64,000 nt of DNA from Spirochaetales bacterium. GTDB taxonomy: Bacteria; Spirochaetota; Spirochaetia; SZUA-6; JAFGRV01. The notes beneath the pieces were generated by a model. The model did no database searches, had not been told where the DNA came from, and saw only the letters and a list, made by a program, of their open reading frames with translations. The position numbers and the translations under genes were made by a program. How positions within the stretch are numbered: the stretch's first letter is position 1; each line of letters starts with the position of its first letter. Where the stretch lies: contig JAFGQK010000057.1 of assembly GCA_016935735.1 (NCBI GenBank), forward strand, positions 1 to 64,000. Reading direction: 5' to 3'. This document shows positions 53,001 through 57,200 of the stretch, one piece after another.

Positions 53001-54192
53001 TTTCACATGCCATTTGAATCGCTGTTAATGATGATGAACAGGCAGTATCGATGGCAATACTGGGACCCTTGAGATTGAAAAAGTAGGAACATCTGTTGAC
53101 AATAGCCCAATAAGAGCCGGCACTAAAATCAAAACGGGAAGCATCCTCTATAAACAGGTGGAAATGTTGATGCATGCAACCGAAAAATATTCCCACCTTA
53201 TTATTTACACCCTGGATTGAATTGATCCCTTCCCTTGTGTACCCGGCATCTTCCAGCGTTTCCCAGATAATTTCCAGAAGAAGCCTTATCTGGGGATCAA
53301 TATAAGGCGCCTCTCTTGGCGAAAAATTGAAGAATAAAGGATCAAACTTATCCACATCATCGATAAAGGCTCCCCATTTGCTGCATGATTTCCCGGGTTT
53401 CTGTTTTTCCGGATCATAGTAATCCTGCCAATTCCAGCGGTCCGGGGGGATTTCGGTAATTAAATTTTTTCCGTTTATCAGATTATCCCAGAATTCCCCG
53501 GGGTTTTTAGAACCCGGGTATCTTCCGCTCATTCCAATAATTGCAATATCATGATCTCTGTTCGATTCCCGAGAAGGCTGGTATAACCTGTTTTTTAACT
53601 TGAGCGTGCTTTTCTTATTAAGTTGTTTTCCTGTATTTTCCTGAACTGAAGGAGGAGGGTCATTGGCTGCTTCAGTCTTTTTTATCATTTCGCCGGTTAA
53701 ATATTCAGCCAGGTCGGATATGTTTTGAAATCTTGACAATAAATCATCAGGCAGTTTTCCAAAATGGGTTTCTAATGTTCGCATTAATTCCGTTATTTCC
53801 TGGCTTCCCGGATCTTTACCCTGCAATCTATTTAAATATGCATTAATGGTATTGAGTTCCTGCGCTTGCTTTTCTTCAGGCGATTCCACAACAACAGGCG
53901 GCGGCGGATTTTCTTCTTTCTCTTTTTTTTGAGGAGGACTACCCGTATCAACATTAAAAAAAGGAGCCAGATAATCAACGAGTTTGTTTATGGTTGGGTA
54001 TTCATATAAAACCTGCTTTTGCAGTTTAAGGTTAAACAGCTTATTCAGCTTATTGATTAATTCAACCCCAATAATTGAATCCATTCCGAAGTCCTGCAGA
54101 TTCTTATTAACATTGATTTCAGACGGTTCTATGAAAAGTATCTCTGCGGCACTTTTTATTACCATATTTTTAATGTCTAAAGCATTATCCAT
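29098..54192 (-). CDS. Giant trans-AT polyketide synthase (8364 residues, seven KS)
   Basis: Domains by approximate residue: ACP 1-80 (Ser39); carrier-like remnant 105-172; KS0 215-645; ACP 885-957; ER 1020-1352; KS 1375-1797; ACP 2005-2085; KS 2137-2567; KR 2785-3260; ACP 3295-3370; KS 3412-3845; KR 4040-4520; ACP 4545-4625; KS 4692-5117; ACP 5370-5445; KS 5500-5925; DH 6130-6430 (HMIDGEKVFP, LHPTYMDALLQ); KR 6435-6930; ACP 6965-7050; KS 7100-7535; KR 7735-8205; ACP 8240-8315; helical tail to 8364. There is no AT. Six KS domains have Cys and both His; the first lacks the HGTGT His. All four KR keep the Asp linked to D-hydroxyls. Four palindromic elements lie in frame inside the gene. AAGGGG precedes ATG 54190-54192. 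The first ACP completes the module whose KS ends the upstream protein. Confidence 0.93.
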   Translation of the reverse strand: MDNALDIKNMVIKSAAEILFIEPSEINVNKNLQDFGMDSIIGVELINKLNKLFNLKLQKQVLYEYPTINKLVDYLAPFFNVDTGSPPQKKEKEENPPPPVVVESPEEKQAQELNTINAYLNRLQGKDPGSQEITELMRTLETHFGKLPDDLLSRFQNISDLAEYLTGEMIKKTEAANDPPPSVQENTGKQLNKKSTLKLKNRLYQPSRESNRDHDIAIIGMSGRYPGSKNPGEFWDNLINGKNLITEIPPDRWNWQDYYDPEKQKPGKSCSKWGAFIDDVDKFDPLFFNFSPREAPYIDPQIRLLLEIIWETLEDAGYTREGINSIQGVNNKVGIFFGCMHQHFHLFIEDASRFDFSAGSYWAIVNRCSYFFNLKGPSIAIDTACSSSLTAIQMACESILRGECSAAFAAGINLTLHPAKYIALNNIGSLSTSGSCGILGDSDGYIPAESIGAVLLKPLSMAERDHDHIYGIIKGAGINHCGSTIGFNIPDSSAQSDLIIETINKAGIDPGTISYIETSMTGAAIGDNKELEALINAFTRFTKDKGFCSIGSVKSNIGHPEAASGIVQLTKVLLQMKYKMQVPVINTEKIVNSEMMENSPFYIQTRKAPWNATPIDNGGTTQQYPRRAAINSFGGGGSNAHIIVEEYIHRDDGYRSDSKKTKSKPNIFILSAHSGKCLLAYAEKMVQFLKREGNHEAGRDFNLDNAAYTLQTGREPMEERLAIVCSDMESLCEALTNFIQGSNTGIPGSYRGTIDIEASPLKLLNDNETKAITGKKDLGRLASLWVTGYNIPWDLLYDTAPYRVSLPTYPFEKKRYWIDRGKTANLSPHHSSHKPDKAGDAEKSNVLYKNESESKSQHTINNNNHTSIKLKQINEKYQTGDKPDKSGIKAVVKEKLRKILAGILFVDCSKIPSNKRFIELGLDSILAVEFAKKLNQVFKINFKVVKLYDCSTINELCDYLLTFVDPGVLIDHTPENTANKQYERVVDPDTITGNPPVHLSNDHDDSDIDKKEIQHEHTDQKSDYLMCKGVLINSVTEISNLKLDNIRINLPAENEILVRVKAAGVNFADILCVKGLYPTLPDYPFVTGFQVAGIVHATGKNVKSFSTGDEIIGLTGSLLGGHAEYVNIPVNSAVKKPSALSFEDACGFPDVFTTAYYSLYETGNLADGEHVFIQSAAGGVGLMAVQLAKLKHCVIYGTSSSAGKREYLKSIGVDYTFDYSTENLVEKVMEITGGRGVDVVLNTLSGDAIQQGINMLAPEGRYLEIAVAGLRATRSLDFSNMVNNQSFHSIDLRKLWRNGHKLKDYLQIMVTMIADGLITPIVFKTFFSHNIKEAFQYIGDRKNIGKVAVTFDDFTEKDDNVHFKKRSYQDSRSDEIAVIAMSGRFPGAKNIRQFWHNVTMGINSISGIPAERWNSNHFYDSHSGTSNKTYSKWGGFLQDADKFDSLFFNITPMEAGMMDPQQRLFLEEAWKTFEAGGYTPDKLSGKKCGVFVGVGPGDYNQPDVSRENNLNAFSLIGSANSITAGRISYLFNLKGPCMSIDTACSSSLVAVHQACKSIISGECECAIAGGVSVLTTPAMHIMTSKAEMISRSGQCRTFDNSADGFVLGEGVGAVLLKPLKKALEDNDHIYGVIKGSHINQDGQTNGITAPSADSQTALQTELYDSIGINPADIEYIEAHGTGTKLGDPIEIEALTNSFRKYTTRKNYCAVGSVKTNIGHGLASAGIAGLIKTLLCLHYKKLVPSINYQTPNEFIDLGNSPFYVNTVYKNWEKTGTGPRLAAISSFGFSGTNVHVVLEEAPVRNESVMTEKKPYYLILLSAKSPDALKKSVHQMIEWLESGNHSVSLENISYTSATGRKHFDYRIAIIAGNKQELIEELTAIKANRKSKEHIIGNGIVQDQEYVHTDEASSIIYTLIKEKSLIPGEYQRLLRQLGTIYVHGGNPDWDRLYGRGYSICQDFPPYPFTRSRYWKNQGNRTYNDGGSESGRDVQKNNGVQELMTSNTITDDHLKLLIREYIKDVIGRVTGIKRVILDSQFTFGKFGIDSLVGKEIIKSFEGDTGNLPATLLFENLTIEDLGEYFLQNHKKTFENMFKGTLKNSKRADLSAQSHHRTVDDSITGVAIYKESTSDITGFNNSPDIAVIGISGRYPCSGTLDEFWINLKNGRDCISEIPPDRWDFRQFYDPDPAKAKQGKIYSKWGGFLKDVDKFDTLFFAISPKDAEVMDPQERLFLETAWAALNDAGYTGKRLKSLEKEVGVFAGVTTYTYQLLLSERRNPDDVVIPDSSPWTIVNRLSYFMDFNGPSIPVDTACSSSLTAIHMACESLKNGNCRMAIAGGINLYLHHSKYIVMSQSRILSPNGKCCSFGNQADGIVPGEGVGVFVLKPLETAIKDGDYIYALIKATSINHGGSTSGYTVPNPVAQTRLIENTLKKSGLDAHTITCIEAHGTGTILGDPIEIKGLTDAFKNYTNDHQFCSIGSVKSNIGHLEAAAGIAGLTKLIMQLKNKQFVPTLYCDVINPNIALEKTPFYIQKHNTEWDTNNLENCPRRAGISSFGAGGVNAFAIVEEFNNHPAGNNEKESGSYIFVLSARNRERLKEYTQSFLNFLKGIAENNRASTMLKSVTGETGTSAADVQRHDWVNDNISFESMIYTLQDGREAMEERLALVVSDFSDLYAKLTDYSQNKMGITGLYAGNISDNGNDAEINHHQDDLKRFYMDRDVATLAKFWVTGGDIEWKMLYHPNTPGIIPLPPYPFARERYWAGTVSQIREGDTTIDKPEEQKATGTIFYTPVWQPCPLAEKPVRVSDTGKILVFDNDHHFAAALATLDADFILVRPGNKFSCTQDNEYEINPFHSEDYNLLIKNLVKKQLKFFRIIHAWSTMDFSEEEKKIKEQLQMSIYSLMYVSQALMKYVKNEVIDLLYIYHTHENHHPAYEGVRGFAKTIYLENPSFHYRIIGIKNAPLHHYAGQLITEFDNFNESVPEIHYNHQTRLEKKITEYYPTHGSGGHPVFKEKGVYLITGGMGGLGLIFAGFIMRNYRVNLVLTGRSEPDEQKLAKIRELESPGLEVIYIKSDISDEGDTKRLIDSIKARHGTLNGIIHSAGIIRDSFIIKKTAEEMDRVFAAKVFGTLWLDKYTRDGSLDFFILFSSIAGVFGNTGQGDYAYGNSFMDSFAGLRNRLKRPGITISIQWPLWEAGGMHVSDEQAKAIKANTGISLLGKEAGIKAFQAALTLNMDNVIIFNGDTRKIRQALSGYTVKNKDNQIGNIIEANPGFQVTGMPVEFNGTEPNSELSHMTELYLKEMLSKETKLPVSRIESKQPFEKYGIDSIMITDMNKQLEKCFGKLSKTLFYEYQDIYQLAGYFVEKHKDTLMKLLKTDREESLITDKPHDKKTGSFSLHHMAGPDSIHREYSETGDGDIAIIGLSGRYPFAEHLDEFWDNLKNGKDCISVIPEERWDFNTYYDQEKGKAGKYYTKWGGFIKDIDKFDPLFFNMSPGEAELIDPQERLFLETAWHAIEDAGYPRSRLEKYKTGVFAGITYGDYQLLGVENSSKDRVVALHSSHASVANRVSYFFNLNGPSIALDTMCSSSLTAIHLACNSLRYGECEIALAGGVNICLHPNKYIQLSYGKFMSTDGRCRSFGEGGDGFVPGEGVGVAVLKLLNHAEKDRDHIYAVIKASSINHGGKTNGYTVPNPNSQAGIIAEVLEKAKISPRTVNYIEAHGTGTSLGDPIEITGLVKAFEKYTGDKQFCSIGSVKSNIGHLEAAAGIAGLTKVILQMKHEVLVPSIHTDKLNPNIDFQDTPFYVQRSLGKWEQVELQDEGIMKKYPRRAGLSSFGAGGSNAHILLEEYLINYNRASTNVEEYQLQPVNTKQEAGKHYIVTLSAKNKERLKEYAENIIRYIDNKSINIADIAYTLQLHREAMEYRLAVIAENRDQLKEKLLAFCNGEEGHGSYEGNIKENRKVNPLLFDGEEEQNYIQSIINGKKYEKLARLWTLGGEIDWKQLYTAGTPAFIELPLYPFLKARHWIPEQQQQTDSILFFNNVWEKADIQLCPLDVSPQKLLLIFDNNPRLWEEMQRNLKQHNGLSLQAVLVEPGNRFEDNGQGRFVINKNDEKDYLQLFTCLRDKGFIPGNIIHLWSFEDSIHRHLQPDPNAVEEPDYHGIKNQLNSGLYSVFYLTRVLLKYASEHEITLLYAYPAGGVVQPRFAAVSSFLKTAHQENSRLKCKSVGIERTSTPGLKQILLSELEYQEAGCTEITYQNSVRYKKTLVENSIQNEKKQTNLLKQGGVYLITGGAGSIGLCLARFLAQKYGAKLILTGRSFLSAEKTQIIENMKAGGREVVYIQADVTDKKEVSHLILTARNLYGAINGIIHSAGVKLDALIQKKNASDVEKVIGPKVFGTIILDALTRDEKLDFFMLFSSTAAVTGNRGQGDYAFANCFMDCYVEVREELRKQGKRHGKTLSINWPLWEKTSMNVDEHTLKLMSTIAGITLLSTEDGMDIFLKALSSGTNHLVVFKGNPVKIKKYLKQEGQSTAIVREDHHPISITMDDKELTAKLKEVIANCVSKILKIDVNLIDFDDDMMEYGFDSVTQTRLINEINEIFGLEQGPAIFYELKNPTLDSLVQKLLHQDRELFHAYFHGTAAPPGTQIPETTPDAVHQQDGVLAGTLQHQEGATLLYNDNSVSTQRKIPLIQPIAITGMYCEMPGSKNGAAFWENLVKVKDLITSIPPERLELGAFKGLDSRVKWGGFINDIDKFDAIFFGISPREAKYMDPQQRRLLQGVWKAIEDAGYRAGELSGTKTGVFIGTASTDYFELWREYTRDSDAYSSTGMASSIMANRISYLFNFTGPSESLNTACSSSLVAVCTAFNAINLGQCDLAIAGGVNILIASTPYNALNAAGILNPEGRCKTFDDSANGYIRGEGSGVLILKPLDKALADKDHIYAIIRGVAVNHGGKANSLTAPNALAQAELLIEAYSRAGIMPGDVSYIETHGTGTKLGDPVEINGLKKAFEELYRKSGIPVPQKPHCGIGSVKANIGHLEAAAGIAGLIKTLLAMKHKVLPGLVHFKTLNSQIKLEDSPFYIVKETQPWERIKRAEGSVIPRIAGVSSFGFGGTNAHVVLEEYEGNNNRNPQKNFPRLIILSARDKKRLNEYASDLLAYLIEQLKNNPENNISLEDISYTFQMGRENMDERLSIITADIKDLIHILEQYCKDNKNIDNCYSGNARAGKNISQNKQVLDKALQEKNIEILAQLWVQGADINWLLLYDKPYPQRVSLPTYPFTGKKIWFDTIEAEEVKVTGNAETIMTLKTGTGIPSGSTDVKASHTIESTKNKKLVLKEPGGMNQNAHIKRSSETANHMVDKTGTLTAMDPAETLKIIILKHLSHILHFPVNEIEEDVPMREYGLDSIGSVELINVLNKEFGSNFKAVLLYDYHTVEKLADYIASNSTNILPLIGKSIQEECTGDNIYSLAEKKEDTTVTIRVSGSENEILYKKPESIPGTPSRDVAIIGISCRFPHAADFQEFWNNLRDGVDCITEVPGSRWDVGQFYHPDPTKPDKTYCKWGGFLDDVDKFDPLFFRITPSDAEVIDPQQRLFLEESYKALEIAGYSDKKINGINCGVYVGIVNMNDYGNMLHDARYSENLGHALLGNTNSILASRISYFLNLKGPALAIDTACSSSLVAIHLAYKAILEGEVDMALAGGVMLQLSSTRFILTSKSGALSHLGRCSTFDNRADGYVPGEGVGVIVLKSLHKALKDRDHIFGVIKGSAINQDGTTNGITVPSAESQYNLELKVYQEYNINPESISYVEAHGTGTKLGDPIELTALTNSFRQFTDKKQFCAIGSVKTNIGHGASSAGIASAIKVLLSLQNRKIPPSLHYKSPNEHIDFPESPFYVNTQLRDWEPPDNFPRRAVVSGFGLSGTNCHMVIEEAPLINKQAYREMYPFHLIVLSAKTKAALERKIIDLEILLSNESSHLRLQDISYTLSVGRSHYAVRLALVVNGINDLIQKLKGFSEKGLDQEDSFFGIKKKSAGRDSGLLKKTKEIINEIKDSNNTDKDVYKERLLLLAELYVNGYDPCFMDIFESKDVCTILLPVYPFEKKICWFPSPSARSIDQEKAIQPVMNDSIKDKLIILEKNAYPPGRLFKVTVSGNEFYLNDHMIDGEKVFPAVSCLEMARAAGEMLFETTVTELKNVILAQPLIVRDKPEDIYLNLARSNGRYEFRISTKNNENQVIYHSQGFIEQKTKDPEKYTDEYIDVEAVKARSRNSIEKADIYEIYNQVGVKYGRCFQSIRKLFYSQEEALSIILPDTEVMNNTGGFVLHPTYMDALLQTTLGIVLGSNGVQKTNYLPFVIGEVIICNPIGQCSTELNSDNKKTWWPYYGYATKLESKNKSNNQVIKFNIKLLDKSGKVLVKLNDFSAKATGYRKPDISVPEFKIENRYNPGLTYYCLDYQKKSATTGFNNKAEAGYTLLFEDDSPFTKALEKHGIDRKKLITVKPGKSFDNDNGLIYRIDPVLEGDYIRLFDELKEKNILPHYIIHTWSFLHCSNDMEKGLDYSIYSVFCLLKALIKTRLKDQVKLLYIFPNSKQQPQPQFSAVKAFVKSVGKENPGLMIKTIEIFQNEIKETSGILPELVHQVLMEFEDDPANQIKYDHKERYVEYVREVDLESEIKNTAGNPAVFKHKGVYIITGGTGGLGLIFAKYLIEKYNATLILINRSRPGNDKLKIINKLNSPGGKIEYMTADVSKPDQIKGAIKKIKSRFGHINGLIHSAGILKDSYLHNKNLADLKDVLAPKVHGTIFLNEILCHEELDVFIMFSAIAALFGNAGQSGYAYANCFLDNYAKMLAEEPRENRGTLKNNNRASTVLKSYQHILSINWPLWKDGGMKLDQRLYDMLKTSGMNPLSTADGIQALEMALLSGRHQLLVVDSETVDDFNPVGIPVNFKGVADEKVEKIETDSTNTFSTHFNLEQKLKEEIREVISHQIKMPVSEIENDKSLMEYGFDSINLTVLANLINEKFHLDMTPAVFFDLDEMTINSLVSFMNKEYKGLLCGYYSHNHSQSPPLEIKPGNELISTAESDNNNMIEKNRTTVIPYTGGSPRLGKEPIAIIGMGGIMPQSNNLDEFWKHLEKGDCLVTEIPGERWDWQEFYGNHMEGGNKTSSKWAAFMKSVKNFDANFFNISRREAELMDPQQRIMLETVWAATEDAGYCAADLAKLRTGLFIGVSNSDYSLVLNGYMSEIHAQAATGLSHAMIGNRISYFFDFHGPCEVINTACSSSLVAIHRAAESIHMENCDMAIAGGVNVILSPMAQLAFSKVGVLSDDGKCRAFDKDANGIVRGEGCGVILLKPLSRAMKDNDTIYAVIKGSYENHGGHSSSLTAPNHNSQADLLKNAYQRAGILPNTISYIECHGTGTQMGDKVEINGIKKAFEDLYKSYGITADTRNYCGLGSVKTNIGHLEAASGIAGIIKVLLAMKHKTLPANINFNQLNPYIELDDSPFYIVNSARPWEPIMDKDNNEIPRRAGVSSFGLGGTNAHIVLEEFNKPVQHITIRKPEKYLMVFSAKNHDRLKEYAKKYVTCLSDIPSRDEEFAVNLSFTLQVGRTPMKERLALVCKNIQELKEKLALFCENKSNISDLYPGSIDNAGNEINSIFSGQNGEVLVKELIHSQAYDKLARIWCLGAHINWRLLYGEIQPERISLPTYPFAQDIYWPDKISSHEDKHHKTNPVHTTQGTTGGWFYRPVWESEELPAEKENSLKDVKGTVLVIYTEDSKKLADTFYKAHESDMVLLVQLGKCTKQFPDGTWELALQEPGAFASCLDSIEHVKTIYFLGGICKNLHSLNDVKSFENTQEKGIISLFRLVKALGEYGLTQKAVNLKIVTNNVYRVLPDDRIIPLAGALDGFAKVLMKEYPAMNISYLDIDYKEEPVVSGDDQKTGDMNTVKIIIREPGNKNGDTIAIRRGERYVRKLLPADLPRVHTNAFKENGVYLIPGGAGGIGFQLALHLAQMVKAKLVLLGRSPLDSDKEKKIAEIEAKGGNAVYLQADIADPLSLNKVIDHIITHFEHINGVIHSAVVLNDGIVDLIKEETLRGVLRPKTTGSIVLCNVCKGLNIDFMLYFSSAASFTGNAGRGAYTAASTFEDALASYMDQKSGFTTRTINWGYWGNIGIASSAEYEKRFKARNVLAIETGEGMEAIQRILANPGPQIMMLKLDKNVQENGNVQAKNDDTENKPVHDLSSTQVQENSVEVDSEDFISLTIARILCSSLKLNPDEMSGNTAFSDLGVDSVLAIEIVHKINTELGIQLRSTELFNYSTINQLTHYIKNNFNINYTPLQKNEDPLEEKLCTLLEQMKRGLMDIETVDQQIKALQ
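33601..33643. repeat. Palindromic element copy 2 (in frame, KR domain)
   Basis: The perfect stem CTTCAAC-ACT-GTTGAAG (33601-33617) is followed by CCCGATTGTT and ends in TTTTTCAAGGTGCC. On the coding strand it adds GTLKNNNRASTVLKS to a loop of the fourth-from-last KR, between its active-site Tyr and the NWPLW motif. Confidence 0.8.
42618..42655. repeat. Palindromic element copy 3 (in frame, KS-KR linker)
   Basis: The perfect stem CCTCAAC-ATTC-GTTGAGG (42618-42635) is followed by CACGATTGTAATTT. It encodes LINYNRASTNVEE just after a KS. The stem differs from copy 2 by paired changes that keep base pairing. Confidence 0.75.
46334..46372. repeat. Palindromic element copy 4 (in frame, KS-KR linker)
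   Basis: The stem TTCAAC-ATA-GTTGAA (46337-46351) is followed by GCCCGGTTGTTCTC. It encodes AENNRASTMLKS in the linker after a KS domain. Confidence 0.75.
47874..47913. repeat. Palindromic element copy 5 (variant stem, after an ACP)
   Basis: The tail CAGTTTTTCAAGGTGCC-type sequence matches copies 2 and 8 (here TGCTGTTTTTCAAGGTGCC). The stem has a different sequence, GGGCTGA-CAGG-TCAGCCC (47874-47891), and is still a perfect palindrome. It encodes GTLKNSKRADLSAQ. Confidence 0.55.
50137..51130 (-). other. In-line medium-chain enoylreductase (ER) domain
   Basis: This MDR-type domain has VKAAGVNFADILCVKG at the start and a nucleotide-binding QSAAGGVGLMAVQLAK near residue 1178. It lies after an ACP rather than between DH and KR, and follows a non-extending KS. 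That placement recalls the reductases tied to beta-branching in curacin-type pathways. Confidence 0.85.
52255..53545 (-). other. Non-extending ketosynthase (KS0)
   Basis: The KS has Cys in DTACSSS and His in NIGHPEAASG, but the HGTGT site reads SMTGA (Ser519 in place of the first His). Loss of this His is the standard mark of KS domains that pass on a chain without condensation. Confidence 0.85.
53676..53880 (-). other. Carrier-protein-like remnant near the N-terminus
   Basis: Residues about 105-172 align without gaps to the second half of the ACP at 3295-3370 (for example LETHFGKL against LEKCFGKL). Ser130 falls at the phosphopantetheine position, but in PGSQEIT rather than GIDSI. The first helix is not recognisable. 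Confidence 0.4.
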
Positions 54193-54266
54193 TATTTTCC
54201 CCTTCAGGATTTATAAAATTAACAACAAATTTTATTTATTTTAAAAAATTATAATTTTTAATGTAT

Positions 54267-57200
54267 TCAGATCTTTTTTGCAAACACATCCAGTAATATC
54301 TTGACGGTTTTTTCTTTCGTATATGGATCAGCTTTTTTAATCTGCTCCATATGGTTACGTCTCTTTTTCTCCATGCCCCGGACTTTATGCTCTTCTGCCT
54401 GTTCAGTACCCCGGGTCCAGTAACTTTTTTTCACAAAGGGATACATGGGGAGGGGAATCCTGCTGCATTCCTGGTCTGTAAACAGGTCTTTCCATTCCAG
54501 GTTACCTCCCCTGTTATAAAAATCAGCCAGCGCCAGTAATTTTTCTTTCACTTCGCTTTTTTCAAGATCCATACCGTTCTTTAGCTGCTGTATGAGTGTT
54601 TTCCCGAGTTGCAGGAACAGAGGAGTGGATGCATTATTCTCATTTACCAGTTTCCCTGAAAGAATATCCCCGGGAATACCGTCGGTTATTAGTTTTTCCA
54701 GCTGGTTTTTCAAATCAATCATATCTTTCACAACAAGTGCAATTCTTAATTGAAAGTGACTACGTCCCAGGAAAAGGGTGAACGATACATCGGAAATGAA
54801 GTGTCCCGTCCCTTCCAGTTCAATCCACTTAGCCATATCTTTTGTTTTCTGCGCTAACGATTCATCTGTCTTCGCCGAGAGAGGTATTATGTAGTATGGC
54901 ATTGTCCGTTGCCGGGTCTGGTTTATATTGTTATTTACCTGTTCCAGAACAACATGTGCATTGGTACCACTTAACCCGAAAGCACTGACAGTCCCCCTTA
55001 ATGGAACATCGGGGGCAGTTTTCCAGTCTTTTAAACTGGTGTTCATATAAAAGGGGCTGTTCGTTACATCAATCTGTTTATTGGGTGTTTTATAGTGTAA
55101 TGTTGCGGGAATTTTTCTGTATTTCATGGCCAGCAGTACTTTTATTATCCCGGCTACACCGGCCGCGGCTGCGGTATGTCCCAGGTTTGATTTAAGTGAA
55201 CCCAGGGCACAATATTGTTTTTTGTTCGTAAAACGTTGAAAAGATCCTTTTAAGGCTTCAAACTCAAGTGGGTCACCCAGACTGGTTCCTGTACCATGGG
55301 CCTCGACCAGGGTAATCGTTTCAGGATTGATCCCATTCTTTTCATATACTTCTATTTCAAGCTCTTTCTGGGAGACAGAACTGGGTGCTGCTATCCCGTT
55401 CGTCCTGCCATCCTGGTTCATCCCGATTCCCTTGATGACACCGTAAATATAATCGCCATCCAGGACAGCTTTTTCATATCTTTTTAATACTAATACACCG
55501 GCTCCTTCTGCCGGAACAAATCCATTTGCTTCATTATCAAAGCTTTTACATTTCCCGTCAGGGGAAAGCATTCCTGCCTGGCACATTTGAATATAAAGTT
55601 TTTCAGTTAAAAAAATAGTGACCCCCCCGGCGAGCATCATATCCGCTTCATTATGTATAAGGCTTCTGCAAGCCATATGAATCGCGACCAGGGAAGAGGA
55701 GCAGGCAGTATCAATAGAAACAGCCGGGCCTTTTAAATCCAGGAAATATGATATCCTGGCCGCCAGAATAGAAGACGTATTGAACATATACAATGGATTG
55801 TATTCATTAATACTCCCAACCCCCACATATACACCGCATCTCATGTTCGCCAGTGCTTCTGACGAATATCCTGCATTTTCAAATGCCCTCCACGCTTCCT
55901 GCAGGAAAAGTCTTTGCTGGGGTTCAATGAGTTTTGCCTCGCGCGGGGAAATATTAAAAAACAGGGGATCGAATTTATCAATATCACTCAAATAACCCCC
56001 ATATTTGCAATAACTTTTATTCTTTACTGTCGTATCCGGATTATAATGCTCATCGATTGACCATCGTTCAGACGGGACTTCTCTCACCGTGCATATACCT
56101 TTTGTTAAGATATCCCATAGTTCCCAGGTATCGGCTGCACCAGGAAGCCGTGCAGACATACCGATAATGGCGATGTCGTCATGATTATCCGGACCGTTTT
56201 TGAACCCGGAGAATTCTTCCCTGGCCTGGTTTTTCCCCTGGTTATTCTTCGCAATAGTGAACTGGTTCTTTAATTTCAATTTCGGGATACCAGCCGGCTC
56301 TTCATGATCACTTTTTACTTTTGTATATGAAGCAGGTGTACATGAAGCAGGGTCTGCTTTTATTTCCTTATTATTCCCGGGAGACAATACCTGTTCATTA
56401 TTGTTTATTTCATACAGATCTTTATTGACAAGATCTACCGCATATTTTGCAAGTTCAACTGCTGTTGAATAATCATATAATTTAGATGCCTCTATAGATG
56501 TATTATAAATCTTGTTCAGTTTATTAATAAATTCAACACCCAGTACAGAATCCAGACCTAAATCCACAAATTGTTTGTTTTCATCTACCGTTTGTGGCTG
56601 CATGAAAAGTACTTTTGCCAGTAATTCTTTGATTTTTGCCTTTATGGTATCTTCTGATATCATCTGTTTTTTTTCTAAAGATTTTGACAATAGCCTTTGG
56701 TTTTTTATTTCTGCTTTATCTGTATTGTTTTCTGAAATTATTTTGGGTTGTTCGGTTGTTTGATTATTCAAGTGCCCTTTCCCCAATTCACCAGTACTAT
56801 CCATATCTTCTATCCCCTTCACATCACTATTGTTTTTAGCCGGAAAGTCTATACAATGAGAGTCCAGCCAGTAGCTCTCTTTTTTAAATTGGTATGTTGG
56901 TAACGATATCTTCCCGGGATAAGGATCCTGGTACAGCAATTTCCAGTCTATCTCTGCTCCTTTTACCCATAATAAAGCCAGTGTTTCCATTCCCCTGGAA
57001 CCTTCAGACTGAATTATTTCATTCACCTTCACTATAGGATTGTTTTTGTTTCTCTTTATTTTTCTTACCCGTCCAGTAAAAATAGTTCCATTGGAAATAC
57101 GCTCCTCAACATTCGTTGAGGCACGATTGTCATTTATAAGGTGCTCCTCAACACAGTTGAAGCCCAATTGTTGTTTTTCAAGGTACCCTTCACTGTATTG

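Noticed and set aside
54600..54680. Peptide NENNAST in the last KS linker of the right-hand PKS as another palindromic element
   Set aside because: The DNA has no CTTCAAC-type stem and no TTTTTCAAGG tail, so the likeness is only in a few residues.
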